From contig JAKFFI010000004.1 in NCBI GenBank assembly GCA_036677085.1, positions 186,001 through 250,000 on the forward strand: a stretch of 64,000 nucleotides of DNA. The letters are read 5' to 3'. This DNA is from JAGPUQ01 sp036677085 (lineage in GTDB: Bacteria; Pseudomonadota; Gammaproteobacteria; Pseudomonadales; Porticoccaceae). The notes beneath the pieces were generated by a model. That model saw only the letters and a list, made by a program, of their open reading frames with translations, was not told where the DNA came from and searched no databases. Shown here piece by piece: positions 1-8,507 of the stretch (its first letter is position 1; every line of letters starts with the position of its first letter). The position numbers were made by a program, and so were the translations under genes.

Positions 1-2
1 AT

Positions 3-635
3 TTCAGCCGCTACGGGCGGCCCGATTTCGCAGACTTATCCAGATATCTGTCTCTCATGGGCGTCACCCTGGCCACGGCGCTGTGGGGCACGGCGTTCGC
101 GCTGGTGGTGGCGTTTTTTCTGGCACCGCTGGCCGCGCGCAACTTCGCGCCGAGCGCCGTTTCCTATCGCATCGCGCGGGAAATCCTCAACTTCATACGC
201 GCCATGCCAGACCTGCTGCTGGCGCTGATCTTCGTCGCCGCCATGGGACTGGGGCCGCTGCCCGGCGCACTGGCGCTCGGCGTGCACACCGCCGGCTTCC
301 TTGGCAAGTTTTTCGCCGAAAGCCTGGAGCGCATCGATCAAGGTGTCTACGAAGGCGTGGCTGCTACCGGCGCCAATTTCCCACAATTGGTTATGTACGC
401 CGGCTGGCCATCCATTCTGCGCGAGTCACTGGGCTACATCATCTACATCTTCGACCGCAACGTGCGCATGGCCTCGGTGCTCGGCTTGGTCGGCGCCGGC
501 GGCATCGGGCTGGCCCTGCACGACACGTTGCGCCTGTTCGACTACGGCCAGTCGGCAGCGCTGATCCTGGTCATCCTGGCGACCATTTTGATCATCGACT
601 ACGCCTCGGCGTGGTTACGCAGGAGACTGGGTTGA
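3..635 (+). CDS. phnE: Phosphonate ABC transporter permease PhnE (5' end missing)
   Basis: Membrane subunit of the PhnCDE phosphonate importer. The 5' end lies outside the window: the frame is open from base 3 and leaves about 210 residues. The visible part is strongly hydrophobic, with roughly five membrane segments. It has the permease cytoplasmic loop (EGVAATGANFPQ, about residues 118-129 of the visible part) and VLGLVGAGGIG before the last helices. Its stop overlaps the phnG start (TGATG), so import leads straight into the C-P lyase genes. No phnF-type regulator lies between them. Family call is firm; the true start cannot be seen. Confidence 0.9.
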   Translation, partial: FSRYGRPDFADLSRYLSLMGVTLATALWGTAFALVVAFFLAPLAARNFAPSAVSYRIAREILNFIRAMPDLLLALIFVAAMGLGPLPGALALGVHTAGFLGKFFAESLERIDQGVYEGVAATGANFPQLVMYAGWPSILRESLGYIIYIFDRNVRMASVLGLVGAGGIGLALHDTLRLFDYGQSAALILVILATILIIDYASAWLRRRLG

Positions 636-1108
636 TGAACCTGGAACGCAAAGACTGGATTCGGGCGCTGACCGCCCATCCCGCAGCCGACTTGCACGCG
701 CTAGCGGAACGGCTGGCGGCCGGCTGCGAAGTCAGGCTCACCCGCCTGCCCCAGGCCGGCCTGGGCCTGTTGACGTTGACCGACGGCGCCTTTCATGAGC
801 CCTTTTATCTGGGCGAATTTCCGCTGTCCAGCTGCCGCCTTGAACTGACGCTGGCGGATGGCCGCCGGGCCGAGGGCGGCGCTCAGGTCATGGCCGATGA
901 CGCGGCGCTCGCCCGCGCGCTGGCGATCCTGGACGCGGTGCTCGCGGCCCGGCTCCCGGGTTGGGAAGACGTGTCCGGGCAGGTGCAATCCGGCGCCGCG
1001 CAGCGCGACGAGGACGACCGCCGCCGCCGCGCCGTGCTCGCCGCGACCCGGGTCGATTTCACGCTGCTGGGCAACGCCGGGGAAGGGGAGAATGACGATG
1101 ACGAGTGA
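635..1108 (+). CDS. phnG: C-P lyase core subunit PhnG
   Basis: PhnG is part of the cytoplasmic PhnGHIJ core complex, which couples alkylphosphonate to the ribose of ATP and then breaks the C-P bond. The protein is 157 aa, close to the usual length of about 150. It starts MNLERKDWIRALTAHP and contains the family-like stretch FYLGEFPLSSCRLEL near residue 60. AGGAG lies 9 bases before the ATG. The start overlaps the phnE stop and the end overlaps phnH by 11 bases, which suggests translational coupling. The C-terminal tail is acidic (GEGENDDDE). Confidence 0.93.
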   Translation: MNLERKDWIRALTAHPAADLHALAERLAAGCEVRLTRLPQAGLGLLTLTDGAFHEPFYLGEFPLSSCRLELTLADGRRAEGGAQVMADDAALARALAILDAVLAARLPGWEDVSGQVQSGAAQRDEDDRRRRAVLAATRVDFTLLGNAGEGENDDDE

Positions 1109-1664
1109 ACGCATCTGGAGGGCCGATGCCCAGCAGCGCATGTTCCGCGAACTGGTCGAGGCATTTTCACGGCCGGGCGCGGTGCGCGATCTGACGGACT
1201 GGCTCGCGGGCATCCTCGCGCAACGCGCCGTGCTGGCAACCCTGATGGACGGGGAGACGACGCTGGCCGATCCCCACGCACGGCTCGGCGCCGCGGACTG
1301 GTCCTTGCTCCAGGCCCGGCGGGACGCGACGGAGACCGCCCGCTATGTCGTCGCCGACGGCCGCCGCGCGCCCGATTTCCAGCCGGCGCTGGGTACGCTG
1401 GAAAGCCCGGAATCCGGCGCGACCCTGCTGATCGAGGTCGCGGCCGTGGGCAGCGGCCCGCTGGCCCTGGAACTCGCCGGCCCTGGCATCGCCGGCCGGC
1501 ATGAACTACGCCTGGACGGCCTGCATCCCGCCTGGCTGCTGCGTCGCGCCGACTGGACCACCGGTTTTCCGCTCGGCGTCGACATTCTGCTCACCGATGC
1601 GGCGCGCATCGCCGCACTGCCGCGCACTACGCGCGTGGCGCTCCCTGGGAATTCACCGACATGA
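1098..1664 (+). CDS. phnH: C-P lyase core subunit PhnH
   Basis: PhnH is a small subunit of the PhnGHIJ core with a fold related to PLP-dependent transferases but no PLP lysine. The product is 188 aa (family about 190). The N-terminus MTSERIWRADAQQRMFRELVEAF and the phrase FSRPGAVRDL are typical. The ATG at 1098 is preferred over the one at 1092 because GGGGAG ends 7 bases before 1098 but only 1 base before 1092. The gene overlaps phnG upstream and phnI downstream (ATGA), inside an unbroken operon. Confidence 0.92.
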   Translation: MTSERIWRADAQQRMFRELVEAFSRPGAVRDLTDWLAGILAQRAVLATLMDGETTLADPHARLGAADWSLLQARRDATETARYVVADGRRAPDFQPALGTLESPESGATLLIEVAAVGSGPLALELAGPGIAGRHELRLDGLHPAWLLRRADWTTGFPLGVDILLTDAARIAALPRTTRVALPGNSPT

Positions 1665-2824
1665 GTTACGTTGCCATCAAGGGCGGCGGACACGCCATCG
1701 CCGGCGCCGCCGCCGTCACCGAATACCTGCGGACCGAGGAAGGGCTGGACAATGCCGGCGCCGAACCGCTCGAAATCGATGCCATCCTTCATCAACTGCG
1801 TCACCTGGTGGATCGCGTCGTCTCCGAGGGCGGCGTGTACCACCCGCAATTCGCCGCGCTCGCCGTCAAGCAGAGCCTGGGCGACACGCTGGAAGCCGCC
1901 TTTGCCTTGCGTGCCTGGCGCTCCACCCGGCCGCGCCTGTCCGCGACGCCGCCGCTCAACACTTCACAGATGCGCCTGATTCGCCGTATTTCCGCTGCCT
2001 TCAAGGACATCCCAGGCGGTCAGATGCTGGGACCAACGCCCGATTACGCCCTGCGTCTGCTGCGGCTGGATTTGATCGATGAATCGCCGGATGCCTTCCG
2101 GGCCGTGGCCCGCGAGTGGCTGGACCATTGCCCGGAACCGCAACTGCCCGACACTTACCCCAAGGTACTCGACGCGCTGCGCGCGGAAGGCCTGCTGCCC
2201 CCCGCCACCGGGGCTCACGGCCAGGCGGCATTCGACATCACCCGCGAGTCGTTGGTGTTCCCCGTGCCGCGTTCGGCCACTCTGGCCACCATGGCGCGGG
2301 CGGAAACCGGATCGCTGCTGGCGATTGCCTATTCCAACATGCGCGGCTATGGCGACGTGCATCCCACGGTGGCGGAACTGCGGGTCGGCTATGTACCGGT
2401 ACTGCTGCCGCATCCGGTGACCGGCGAACTCACCGAAGCCGGCGAGGTGCTGATGACCGAGTGCGAGGTGGTGGCGATGTACAACGTGCAGGACGCACAA
2501 GTGCCGCGGGCGCAGGGATCCGCGGGAGCGGCCGGGGCCGAGGAGTCCGTCAGCAAGCCCATGTTCACCATCGGCTACGGCGCCTGTTTCGGCCACAACG
2601 AGGTGAAGGCGATTGCCATGGCCATCCTCGATCGCGCGCTGCAGAAGGGGATGCAGAACGGCCCGGAAAACCCGTCCGAAAACCCGGAATTCGTCCTGCT
2701 CCATGTCGATGGGGTCGATTCCATGGGCTTCGCGTCGCACTACAAGATGCCGCATTACGTCACCTTCCAGTCCGATCTGGACCGACTGCGCACCACGCAG
2801 CAGAAATCGGGGAGCCCGGCATGA
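1661..2824 (+). CDS. phnI: C-P lyase core subunit PhnI (nucleosidase-like)
   Basis: PhnI, with PhnG, H and L, replaces the adenine of ATP by phosphonate to give a 5-triphosphoribosyl-1-phosphonate. The protein is 387 aa, slightly longer than E. coli PhnI (354). It begins MSYVAIKGGGHAIAGA, the usual PhnI start. Family-like stretches include NTSQMRLIRRISAAF near residue 103 and HVDGVDSMGFASHYKMPHYV near the C-terminus. A linker rich in Ala, Gly and Glu near residues 285-300 may explain the extra length. ATGA overlaps join it to phnH and phnJ. Confidence 0.95.
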   Translation: MSYVAIKGGGHAIAGAAAVTEYLRTEEGLDNAGAEPLEIDAILHQLRHLVDRVVSEGGVYHPQFAALAVKQSLGDTLEAAFALRAWRSTRPRLSATPPLNTSQMRLIRRISAAFKDIPGGQMLGPTPDYALRLLRLDLIDESPDAFRAVAREWLDHCPEPQLPDTYPKVLDALRAEGLLPPATGAHGQAAFDITRESLVFPVPRSATLATMARAETGSLLAIAYSNMRGYGDVHPTVAELRVGYVPVLLPHPVTGELTEAGEVLMTECEVVAMYNVQDAQVPRAQGSAGAAGAEESVSKPMFTIGYGACFGHNEVKAIAMAILDRALQKGMQNGPENPSENPEFVLLHVDGVDSMGFASHYKMPHYVTFQSDLDRLRTTQQKSGSPA

Positions 2825-3720
2825 GCACCATGCCCCACACCACCAACGGCACCGCCTACAACTTCGGCTTCCTCGACGAATATGCCAAGAAGGAAGTGCG
2901 CCGCGCCATCCTCAAGGCGATCGCAATCCCCGGCTACCAGGTGCCCTACGCCTCGCGCGAAATGCCCATGGGTCGCGGCTTCGGCACCGGCGGCCTGCAA
3001 CTGACCCTGTCACTGATTGGCCCCGACGAGGTGGTCAAGGTGATCGATCAGGGGTCGGACGACTCTGTCAATGCGGTCAACCTGCGCCGGTTCATCGAGA
3101 TGACCTGCCCCGGCGTTTCGACCACCACGGCAACGACGGCGTGCACCCTGATCCAGTCGCGCCACCGCATCCCGGAACTGCCGCTGACATCGCAGCAGAT
3201 CATCGTCTTGCAGGTGCCTTACCCGGACCCGCTGGTGCTGGTCGAATCTTCCGAGGACAAGCGCAAGACTATGCACGGCGAGGCCGATTATTCGCGCCTG
3301 CTGGTGAAGCTGTACGAGGACATCGTCAAGTTCGACGAGATCACCATCTCGCACCGCTACCCGACGCGCATCAATGGTCACTACGTCATAGACCCTTCGC
3401 CGATACCGCGCTGGGACGTGCCCAAACTCAATGACTCGGCGGCGCTGACCCTGTTCGGCGCCGGGCGCGAGAAGAAGATTTACGCGGTACCACCGCACAC
3501 TCGGACCGAGCCGCTGGCCTTTTCAGACGTGCCCTTCCGTGTCGAGGATTTCCTCGACACGGAAGGGCGGCGCCGCGCCTGCGCCCGCTGCGGCAGCACG
3601 GATTCCTTCCTCGACGAGTTCGCCGGCGATGCCGGCAGCAAGACGTATCAATGCTCGGACAGCGACTGGTGCGACGAACACATGCGCGGGATCGAACACA
3701 CTCGGGGCGAACTGGGATGA
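2821..3720 (+). CDS. phnJ: Alpha-D-ribose 1-methylphosphonate 5-phosphate C-P lyase PhnJ
   Basis: PhnJ is the radical SAM enzyme that cleaves the carbon-phosphorus bond, releasing the alkane and ribose cyclic phosphate. The protein is 299 aa. The Fe-S and thiyl-radical cysteines are all present near the C-terminus: C254, C257 and C278 form the cluster set (CARC, then about 20 residues to C), and C284 corresponds to the catalytic cysteine. GTGGLQLTLSLIG and the Thr-rich stretch after MTCPGVS fit the family. GGGGAG lies 6 bases before the ATG. The gene overlaps phnI and phnK by ATGA. Nothing essential is missing. Confidence 0.96.
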   Translation: MSTMPHTTNGTAYNFGFLDEYAKKEVRRAILKAIAIPGYQVPYASREMPMGRGFGTGGLQLTLSLIGPDEVVKVIDQGSDDSVNAVNLRRFIEMTCPGVSTTTATTACTLIQSRHRIPELPLTSQQIIVLQVPYPDPLVLVESSEDKRKTMHGEADYSRLLVKLYEDIVKFDEITISHRYPTRINGHYVIDPSPIPRWDVPKLNDSAALTLFGAGREKKIYAVPPHTRTEPLAFSDVPFRVEDFLDTEGRRRACARCGSTDSFLDEFAGDAGSKTYQCSDSDWCDEHMRGIEHTRGELG

Positions 3721-4547
3721 ACAAGATTCTCGAAGTCCGCGACCTCGCCAAAATCTACGGCCCAGGCTGCCCGCACTGCATCGAATCCACCGGCCCGGCA
3801 GCAGATACCAATGTCTGCCCCCATTGCGGCAGCGTGGTCGCCATTCACGACATAGCCTTCGACCTGTTCGAAGGCGAGATCCTGGGCATCATGGGCGAAT
3901 CGGGCAGCGGCAAATCGACCGTGGTGAAGGCCCTGTATTTCGATCAGGCACCCTCGGTCGGGCAAACGATATTCTACGAACATGACAGGCAACATGATCT
4001 GTTCGCCCTCAACGCCGCGCGAAAGCGCTGGCTGCGCAACCACCGCTTCGGCATGGTCTACCAGAACCCGAATCTGGGGCTGAATTTCAATATCAGCGCC
4101 GGCGGCAATATCGCCGAGTGCCTGCTGATGAGCGACTTGATGGACTACGGCGCCATCCGCGAACGTGCCAAGGCCCTGCTGGCACGCACCGAGGTACCGC
4201 TCTCCCGTATCGACGATCTGCCGAAGCACTTTTCGGGCGGTATGCAGCAGCGGGTGCAGATCGCCAAGGCCTTGGCCACACAGCCGCCACTACTGTTTCT
4301 CGACGAAGTGACCACCGGGCTGGACCTGTCGGTGCAGGCGCGGATTCTGGATTTAATCCTCGAAATCCAGCAGGAGCTGAAGACTGCGATGATCGTCGTC
4401 ACCCACGATCTCGGCGTGATCCGGCTCCTGACCGGCCGCGCCATCGTCATGAAATACGGCCGCGTCATCGAGACGGGGCTCACCGATCAAATCCTGGAAG
4501 ACCCCCAGCACGCCTATACCCAGCGGCTGGTGGCCTCCGCCCTGTGA
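3717..4547 (+). CDS. phnK: C-P lyase ATP-binding subunit PhnK, with a four-cysteine insertion
   Basis: PhnK is an ABC-type ATPase that docks on the C-P lyase core; it is not a transporter subunit. The protein is 276 aa. Walker A is GESGSGKST (residues 60-68), the signature is FSGGMQQRVQ, Walker B is LLFLDEVTTGLD, and the switch His is in VVTHDLG. It is about 24 residues longer than E. coli PhnK. The extra length maps to residues 15-40, which hold two CPHC knuckles (C18, C21, C34, C37), likely a small zinc ribbon. I believe many PhnK proteins outside enterobacteria share this insert, but cannot confirm it here. Confidence 0.94.
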   Translation: MNKILEVRDLAKIYGPGCPHCIESTGPAADTNVCPHCGSVVAIHDIAFDLFEGEILGIMGESGSGKSTVVKALYFDQAPSVGQTIFYEHDRQHDLFALNAARKRWLRNHRFGMVYQNPNLGLNFNISAGGNIAECLLMSDLMDYGAIRERAKALLARTEVPLSRIDDLPKHFSGGMQQRVQIAKALATQPPLLFLDEVTTGLDLSVQARILDLILEIQQELKTAMIVVTHDLGVIRLLTGRAIVMKYGRVIETGLTDQILEDPQHAYTQRLVASAL

Positions 4548-4557
4548 GGAACCCAGC

Positions 4558-5280
4558 ATGACCCCCCCTATTCTCCAGGTCGAAGGCTACGCCAAGCATT
4601 TCCAGCTCCACGAGCAGAACAAGCGGATTCTGTCCGCGCACAGCGTCAGCTTCACGGTGCACGCAGGCGAACTCACCGCGCTGATCGGCCCCACCGGCGC
4701 TGGCAAGTCGTCGGTGCTGAAGGGTATCTACCGCACCTATCTGCCGAGCGCCGGCCGCATTCTCTATCGCGACGCGCTGGGCCACGAACTCGATCTGGCG
4801 CGAGCCAGCGCGCACCAGATCCTCGACCTGCGGCGCCGCGAGATCGGCTTTGTGACGCAGTTTCTGCACTGCCTGCCGCGCCAGCCGACGCTCGACGTGG
4901 TCGCACAGCCGCTGTTCGCGCTGGGCGTCCCGCGTGCGGAAGCGAGGCAGCGCGCGGCCGAATGGCTTTTGGCCATGAAGCTGCCGGAGCGCCTGTGGAG
5001 CGTCGCGCCGGCGACGTTCTCGGGCGGGGAGCGCCAGCGGGTGAACCTTGCCCGTGGCTTCGCCGCCCGCCCGCGCCTGCTCCTGCTCGACGAGCCGACG
5101 GCCAGCCTCGATCCGGCGACCGCCGAATGCGTCATTCAGTTGATCGAGAAGCTCAAGGTCGAAGGCACGGCCATGCTCGCCATCTTCCACCATCCCGAAA
5201 CCACCCGCCGGCTGGCCGATCAGGTCGTGGAACTGGCCCCGCCGCGCGCCGTGGAAACCCTACTCAGGGAAAGCGCATGA
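4558..5280 (+). CDS. phnL: C-P lyase ATP-binding protein PhnL
   Basis: PhnL is the second ABC-like ATPase of the pathway and helps PhnGHI attach phosphonate to ATP. The protein is 240 aa. Walker A is GPTGAGKSS (residues 44-52), the signature is FSGGERQRVNLARGF, Walker B is LLLLDEPTASLD, and the switch histidine is in IFHHPE. GAGGAA lies 7 bases before the ATG, after a 10-base gap from phnK. The phnM start overlaps its stop. It has no membrane segments and no partner permease next to it, which fits an enzymatic role. Confidence 0.94.
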   Translation: MTPPILQVEGYAKHFQLHEQNKRILSAHSVSFTVHAGELTALIGPTGAGKSSVLKGIYRTYLPSAGRILYRDALGHELDLARASAHQILDLRRREIGFVTQFLHCLPRQPTLDVVAQPLFALGVPRAEARQRAAEWLLAMKLPERLWSVAPATFSGGERQRVNLARGFAARPRLLLLDEPTASLDPATAECVIQLIEKLKVEGTAMLAIFHHPETTRRLADQVVELAPPRAVETLLRESA

Positions 5281-6431
5281 ACAATCTGTATCTGACCGGC
5301 GCCCGCGTGGTGCTGCCCGACGCCGTGCTCGAAGACGCCGCCGTGCTGATCGAGGGTGGCGTCATCGCCGCCATCAACCCCGTATCGGGTCAGGGAGCGC
5401 AAACCGTCGATCTCTCCGGCAAGACACTGATCCCCGGCCTGATCGACCTGCATTGCGACGCCCTCGAAAAGGAAGTCGAGCCGCGCCCGAACGTGCATTT
5501 TCCCCTCGACTTCGCCTGCGCCCAGGCGGACCAGCGCAATGCCGCCGCTGGTGTCACCACGGTGTTTCACGCGCTTTCTTTCGCCAACGAGGAACTCGGC
5601 GTGCGCAACAACGCCTTCGCCGCCGCGGTGGCGCGCGCGGTACACGCCTGGAATCCGCACGGCCTCATCGACAACCGCGTGCACTGCCGCTACGAAGTGA
5701 CCGACCCGACCGCCCCCGATATCCTGCTCGAACTGATGGGAAACGGCGAAATGCACCTGCTGTCGGTGATGGACCATTCCCCCGGCCAGGGGCAGTTCAG
5801 GGACATCGCCGCCTACCGCGACTATCTGGCGCGCACCTACAAAAAATCCGCCGGCGAACTGGCTACGCTGATCGAGAACAAGCTCGCTCAGGCACAAGGG
5901 GCTATGGCCCGCATCCGTCGGTTGATCGACGCGGCGCGGGCGCAGGGCATCCGTATCGCCAGCCACGACGACGATACACCGGAAAAGATCGAAACCCTGC
6001 ATGGCCTGGGCGTAAGCATTTCGGAATTCCCGATCAACCTGGAATCCGCCCGCGCTGCCCGCGAACGCGGCATGAGCACGGTGTTCGGTGCCCCCAACAT
6101 CCTACGCGGCAAGAGCCAGTCCGGCGCCGTGCGCGCGCTGGACGCGGTGGTGGCGGGCGCGGCCGACTGTCTGTGTGCGGACTATCATCCGGCCGCTTTG
6201 CTCGTGGCGGTGTTCCGTCTGCCGGAACTGGCGGGTATCACGCTTGCCGAGGCGGTGCGGCTGGTCAGCGCCAACCCGGCCCGCGCCGCGGGCCTTGTGG
6301 ATCGCGGCGAGATCGCCGTCGGCAAACGCGCCGATCTGGTGGCCGTCGCCCACGTCAAGGGGCTGGCCCAGGCGAGCAGCGTGTTCGCGGCCGGCAAGCG
6401 GGTTTACGAGACGAGTTTTGGCCATGACTGA
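5277..6431 (+). CDS. phnM: RPnTP hydrolase PhnM
   Basis: PhnM is an amidohydrolase-superfamily enzyme that removes pyrophosphate from ribosyl-1-phosphonate triphosphate, making the PhnJ substrate. The protein is 384 aa (E. coli 378). The first metal motif is LIPGLIDLHCD (H59, D61), followed by EKEVEPRPN, typical of PhnM. ASHDDDTPEKI and the C-terminal CADYHPAALL contain further expected residues. The start overlaps phnL and the end overlaps phnN. Length and motifs are normal. Confidence 0.95.
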   Translation: MNNLYLTGARVVLPDAVLEDAAVLIEGGVIAAINPVSGQGAQTVDLSGKTLIPGLIDLHCDALEKEVEPRPNVHFPLDFACAQADQRNAAAGVTTVFHALSFANEELGVRNNAFAAAVARAVHAWNPHGLIDNRVHCRYEVTDPTAPDILLELMGNGEMHLLSVMDHSPGQGQFRDIAAYRDYLARTYKKSAGELATLIENKLAQAQGAMARIRRLIDAARAQGIRIASHDDDTPEKIETLHGLGVSISEFPINLESARAARERGMSTVFGAPNILRGKSQSGAVRALDAVVAGAADCLCADYHPAALLVAVFRLPELAGITLAEAVRLVSANPARAAGLVDRGEIAVGKRADLVAVAHVKGLAQASSVFAAGKRVYETSFGHD

Positions 6432-6992
6432 TGGCACCCTCTTCTACGTCGTCGGCCCATCCGGCAGTGGCAAGGACAGCCTGCTGCGCTACGCCCGCGC
6501 GCATCTCGCCGGCGACCCCGAAGTGGTGTTCGCCCATCGCTACATCACGCGGCCGGTAGAACTCCACGGCGAGAATCACGTTACCCTGACCGAGGCCGAG
6601 TTCGACGCACGCCTTGGTGCCGGTCTGTTCGCCATGCACTGGGAAAGTCATGGCCTGCGCTACGGCATCGGCCTGGAAATCCACCTCTGGCTGGCCAGGG
6701 GTTGCCATGTGGTGGTGAACGGTTCGCGGGCGTATCTGCAACAGGCACGCAATCGCTACCCAGAACTGGCGGCGGTGTGGGTGGAGGTGTCTGCCGACGT
6801 GCTGGAAGCCAGGCTCCGGGCACGGGGCGGGAGAATGCCGCGCAGATCGTCGCGCGGGTGGCGCGGGCGGCGCAATTCCGGCCGGATGGCGACGACGCAT
6901 ATGTGGTCCGCAACGACGGCGCCCTGGAACAGGGCGGAAAACAACTGCTTGACCTGATCAACGCCAGGCGCGGGGCGACGTCGTGCGCCTGA
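6424..6992 (+). pseudogene. phnN: Ribose 1,5-bisphosphate phosphokinase PhnN, one-base frameshift
   Basis: PhnN turns ribose 1,5-bisphosphate, made from PhnJ/PhnP products, into PRPP. Walker A is GPSGSGKDS (residues 11-19). The reading frame is normal to about residue 134 (VLEARLRARG). At the G-run around 6824-6830 the homologous sequence moves to another frame, which continues GRENAAQIVARVARAAQF to a stop at 6990-6992. Adding one G restores a 189-aa protein of normal length that overlaps phnP. Unrepaired, the frame ends at 6957 with about 43 unrelated residues (177 aa in total). This is either a real inactivation or a sequencing/assembly error in a G homopolymer. Confidence 0.85.
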
Positions 6993-7756
6993 ACTTTTTG
7001 GGCACCGGTTCCACCAGTGCGCCGCCGCTGTATGGCTGTGAATGCGCAATTTGCGTCGAGGCGCGCTGCAATCCTCAAAGGCGCCGTCGCCCCGCCTCCG
7101 CGCTGGTTGAAGCAGGCGAGACACGGCTGCTGATCGATGCCGGTTTGACGGACCTCGCGGAGCGCTTTGCGGTGGACGATTTTCCGGCGCTGCTGCTGAC
7201 CCATTTTCACCCCGATCATGTGCAGGGCCTGTTTCATCTGCGCTGGGGGGTGGGGAAGCGCATCCCCGTCTATTGCCCGCCGGATCCGCAGGGCTGCGCC
7301 GATCTCTACAAGCATCCGGGGCTGCTGGATTTCAGGCCGGTGCCCAAATTCGAGAGCTTTCGCGTGGGGCCGGTGACCGTCACGCCGGTGCCGCTGATCC
7401 ACTCGAAAATCACGCTGGGTTACTGTATCGAAGCCGGCGACCGCAGGATCGCCTACCTCACCGATACCGCTGGGCTGCCGCCCGAAACCGAGGCATTTCT
7501 GCGCGGCTGGCAGCCCACGGTAGTGGCGATCGACTGTTCCCATCCGCCCCAGACCGATCCTCCGAAAAACCACAACGACGTGACCTTGGCGCTGGCGGCC
7601 ATCGCGGCCATCCAACCGCAATACGTCTGGCTAACCCACGTCGGACATGAACTCGACCTGTGGCTGAACAACAATAGCCTCGCTTTTCCGCCGCACATAG
7701 TCGTCGCTCGTGACGGCGATGTCATCGACATTCCATCTGGGGTGTCAGCGTGTTAA
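6983..7756 (+). CDS. phnP: 5-phospho-alpha-D-ribosyl 1,2-cyclic phosphate phosphodiesterase PhnP
   Basis: PhnP is a metallo-beta-lactamase-fold phosphodiesterase that opens the cyclic ribose phosphate released by PhnJ, giving ribose 1,5-bisphosphate for PhnN. The protein is 257 aa (E. coli 252). The active-site motif is THFHPDH (H74, H76, D78, H79). The structural zinc site of PhnP is visible as C19, C21 and C24 (CECAIC). LTDTAG and LTHVGHEL supply later ligands. The start is GTG and overlaps the phnN 3' end. This is the last gene of the operon; phnO is absent. I see no clear terminator in the 52 bases before the convergent methyltransferase gene. Confidence 0.94.
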   Translation: MRLNFLGTGSTSAPPLYGCECAICVEARCNPQRRRRPASALVEAGETRLLIDAGLTDLAERFAVDDFPALLLTHFHPDHVQGLFHLRWGVGKRIPVYCPPDPQGCADLYKHPGLLDFRPVPKFESFRVGPVTVTPVPLIHSKITLGYCIEAGDRRIAYLTDTAGLPPETEAFLRGWQPTVVAIDCSHPPQTDPPKNHNDVTLALAAIAAIQPQYVWLTHVGHELDLWLNNNSLAFPPHIVVARDGDVIDIPSGVSAC

Positions 7757-7808
7757 GACACGTTTCGAAACTGCGTTTCGGCTACTGGTAAATTGGTGGT
7801 GATGCCAA

Positions 7809-8507
7809 TCACTTGAGAGCTGCCAGCCCGGTACGATGATGTCCGAAACCGCGAACCGGCTTTAACGTCGACTCGCCACTCTTGCGCATCAACGCCACAT
7901 TCCGGCCGGGAAATTCGCACTGCCAACCGTGACGTGCAGCCAGATGCCGCAACGTCGCTTCACGGTAGAACACCACATGGGTCGGATCGCGCCGGTAGTG
8001 CCAGTCGGCGAAGCATGTCGCCTCGGTTTGCAATTCCGTCATCAGTGCCAGCCAGCCACCCGGCTTCAACAGCGCATCGAGTTTTCTGAACTCCTCGGCG
8101 GGCCGGTGAAAATGTTCGATCACTTCCGTGCAGGTGATGAAATCATGGGTGCGCGCCAGCGCGTCCCCATCGGGCTGAAAAAACGGATCGAACAGCGCCA
8201 CTTCATGCCTCGCCTCGCGCAGCATCGTCGCCAGTACCGGTCCCGGACCACAGCCGTAGTCCAGCCCCTGACTCGCGGGTGTCAGGCGCTCCAGCAACGG
8301 CACGGCGAGACGGGCCAGAAACTTCCGGTAACCGGCATCGCTGGGTTCATTTCGGTGCAGACGATAGTGGGCAAGCTCGGCGTCCCTGTCCGGCAACTGC
8401 GTCGGGTCGAGAAAGGTCGCCCGACAGGATTCACAATCCCAGTAGTCGCGCTCGCCAACCTGGAGAAAAAAACCGGCGCTTTGCGTCTCGCACACCGGAC
8501 AGCGCAT
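7809..8507 (-). CDS. Class I SAM-dependent methyltransferase with N-terminal zinc ribbon
   Basis: A 232-aa methyltransferase of unknown substrate. The N-terminus has two cysteine pairs (C3/C6 in CPVC, C25/C28 in CESC) that should bind zinc. The SAM-binding motif I is LDYGCGPGP (residues 82-90), followed by ALFDPFFQPD and TCTEVIEHFHRP, then LKPGGWLALMTE. This layout is common in small stand-alone methyltransferases. The ATG overlaps the stop of a possible 30-residue ORF (TGATG), which hints at coupled translation. The order with the upstream UPF0149 gene suggests one transcript. The substrate cannot be inferred. Confidence 0.82.
   Translation of the reverse strand: MRCPVCETQSAGFFLQVGERDYWDCESCRATFLDPTQLPDRDAELAHYRLHRNEPSDAGYRKFLARLAVPLLERLTPASQGLDYGCGPGPVLATMLREARHEVALFDPFFQPDGDALARTHDFITCTEVIEHFHRPAEEFRKLDALLKPGGWLALMTELQTEATCFADWHYRRDPTHVVFYREATLRHLAARHGWQCEFPGRNVALMRKSGESTLKPVRGFGHHRTGLAALK

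Noticed and set aside
1092..1097. ATG 1092 as the phnH start
   Set aside because: The purine-rich ribosome site ends only 1 base before it; ATG 1098 has the right spacing. The protein difference is two residues.
6820..6840. Programmed -1 ribosomal frameshift as the explanation for phnN
   Set aside because: The G-run is not a standard X_XXY_YYZ slippery site in the phnN frame and I see no clear downstream pseudoknot, so a mutation or sequencing error is more likely. Not fully excluded.
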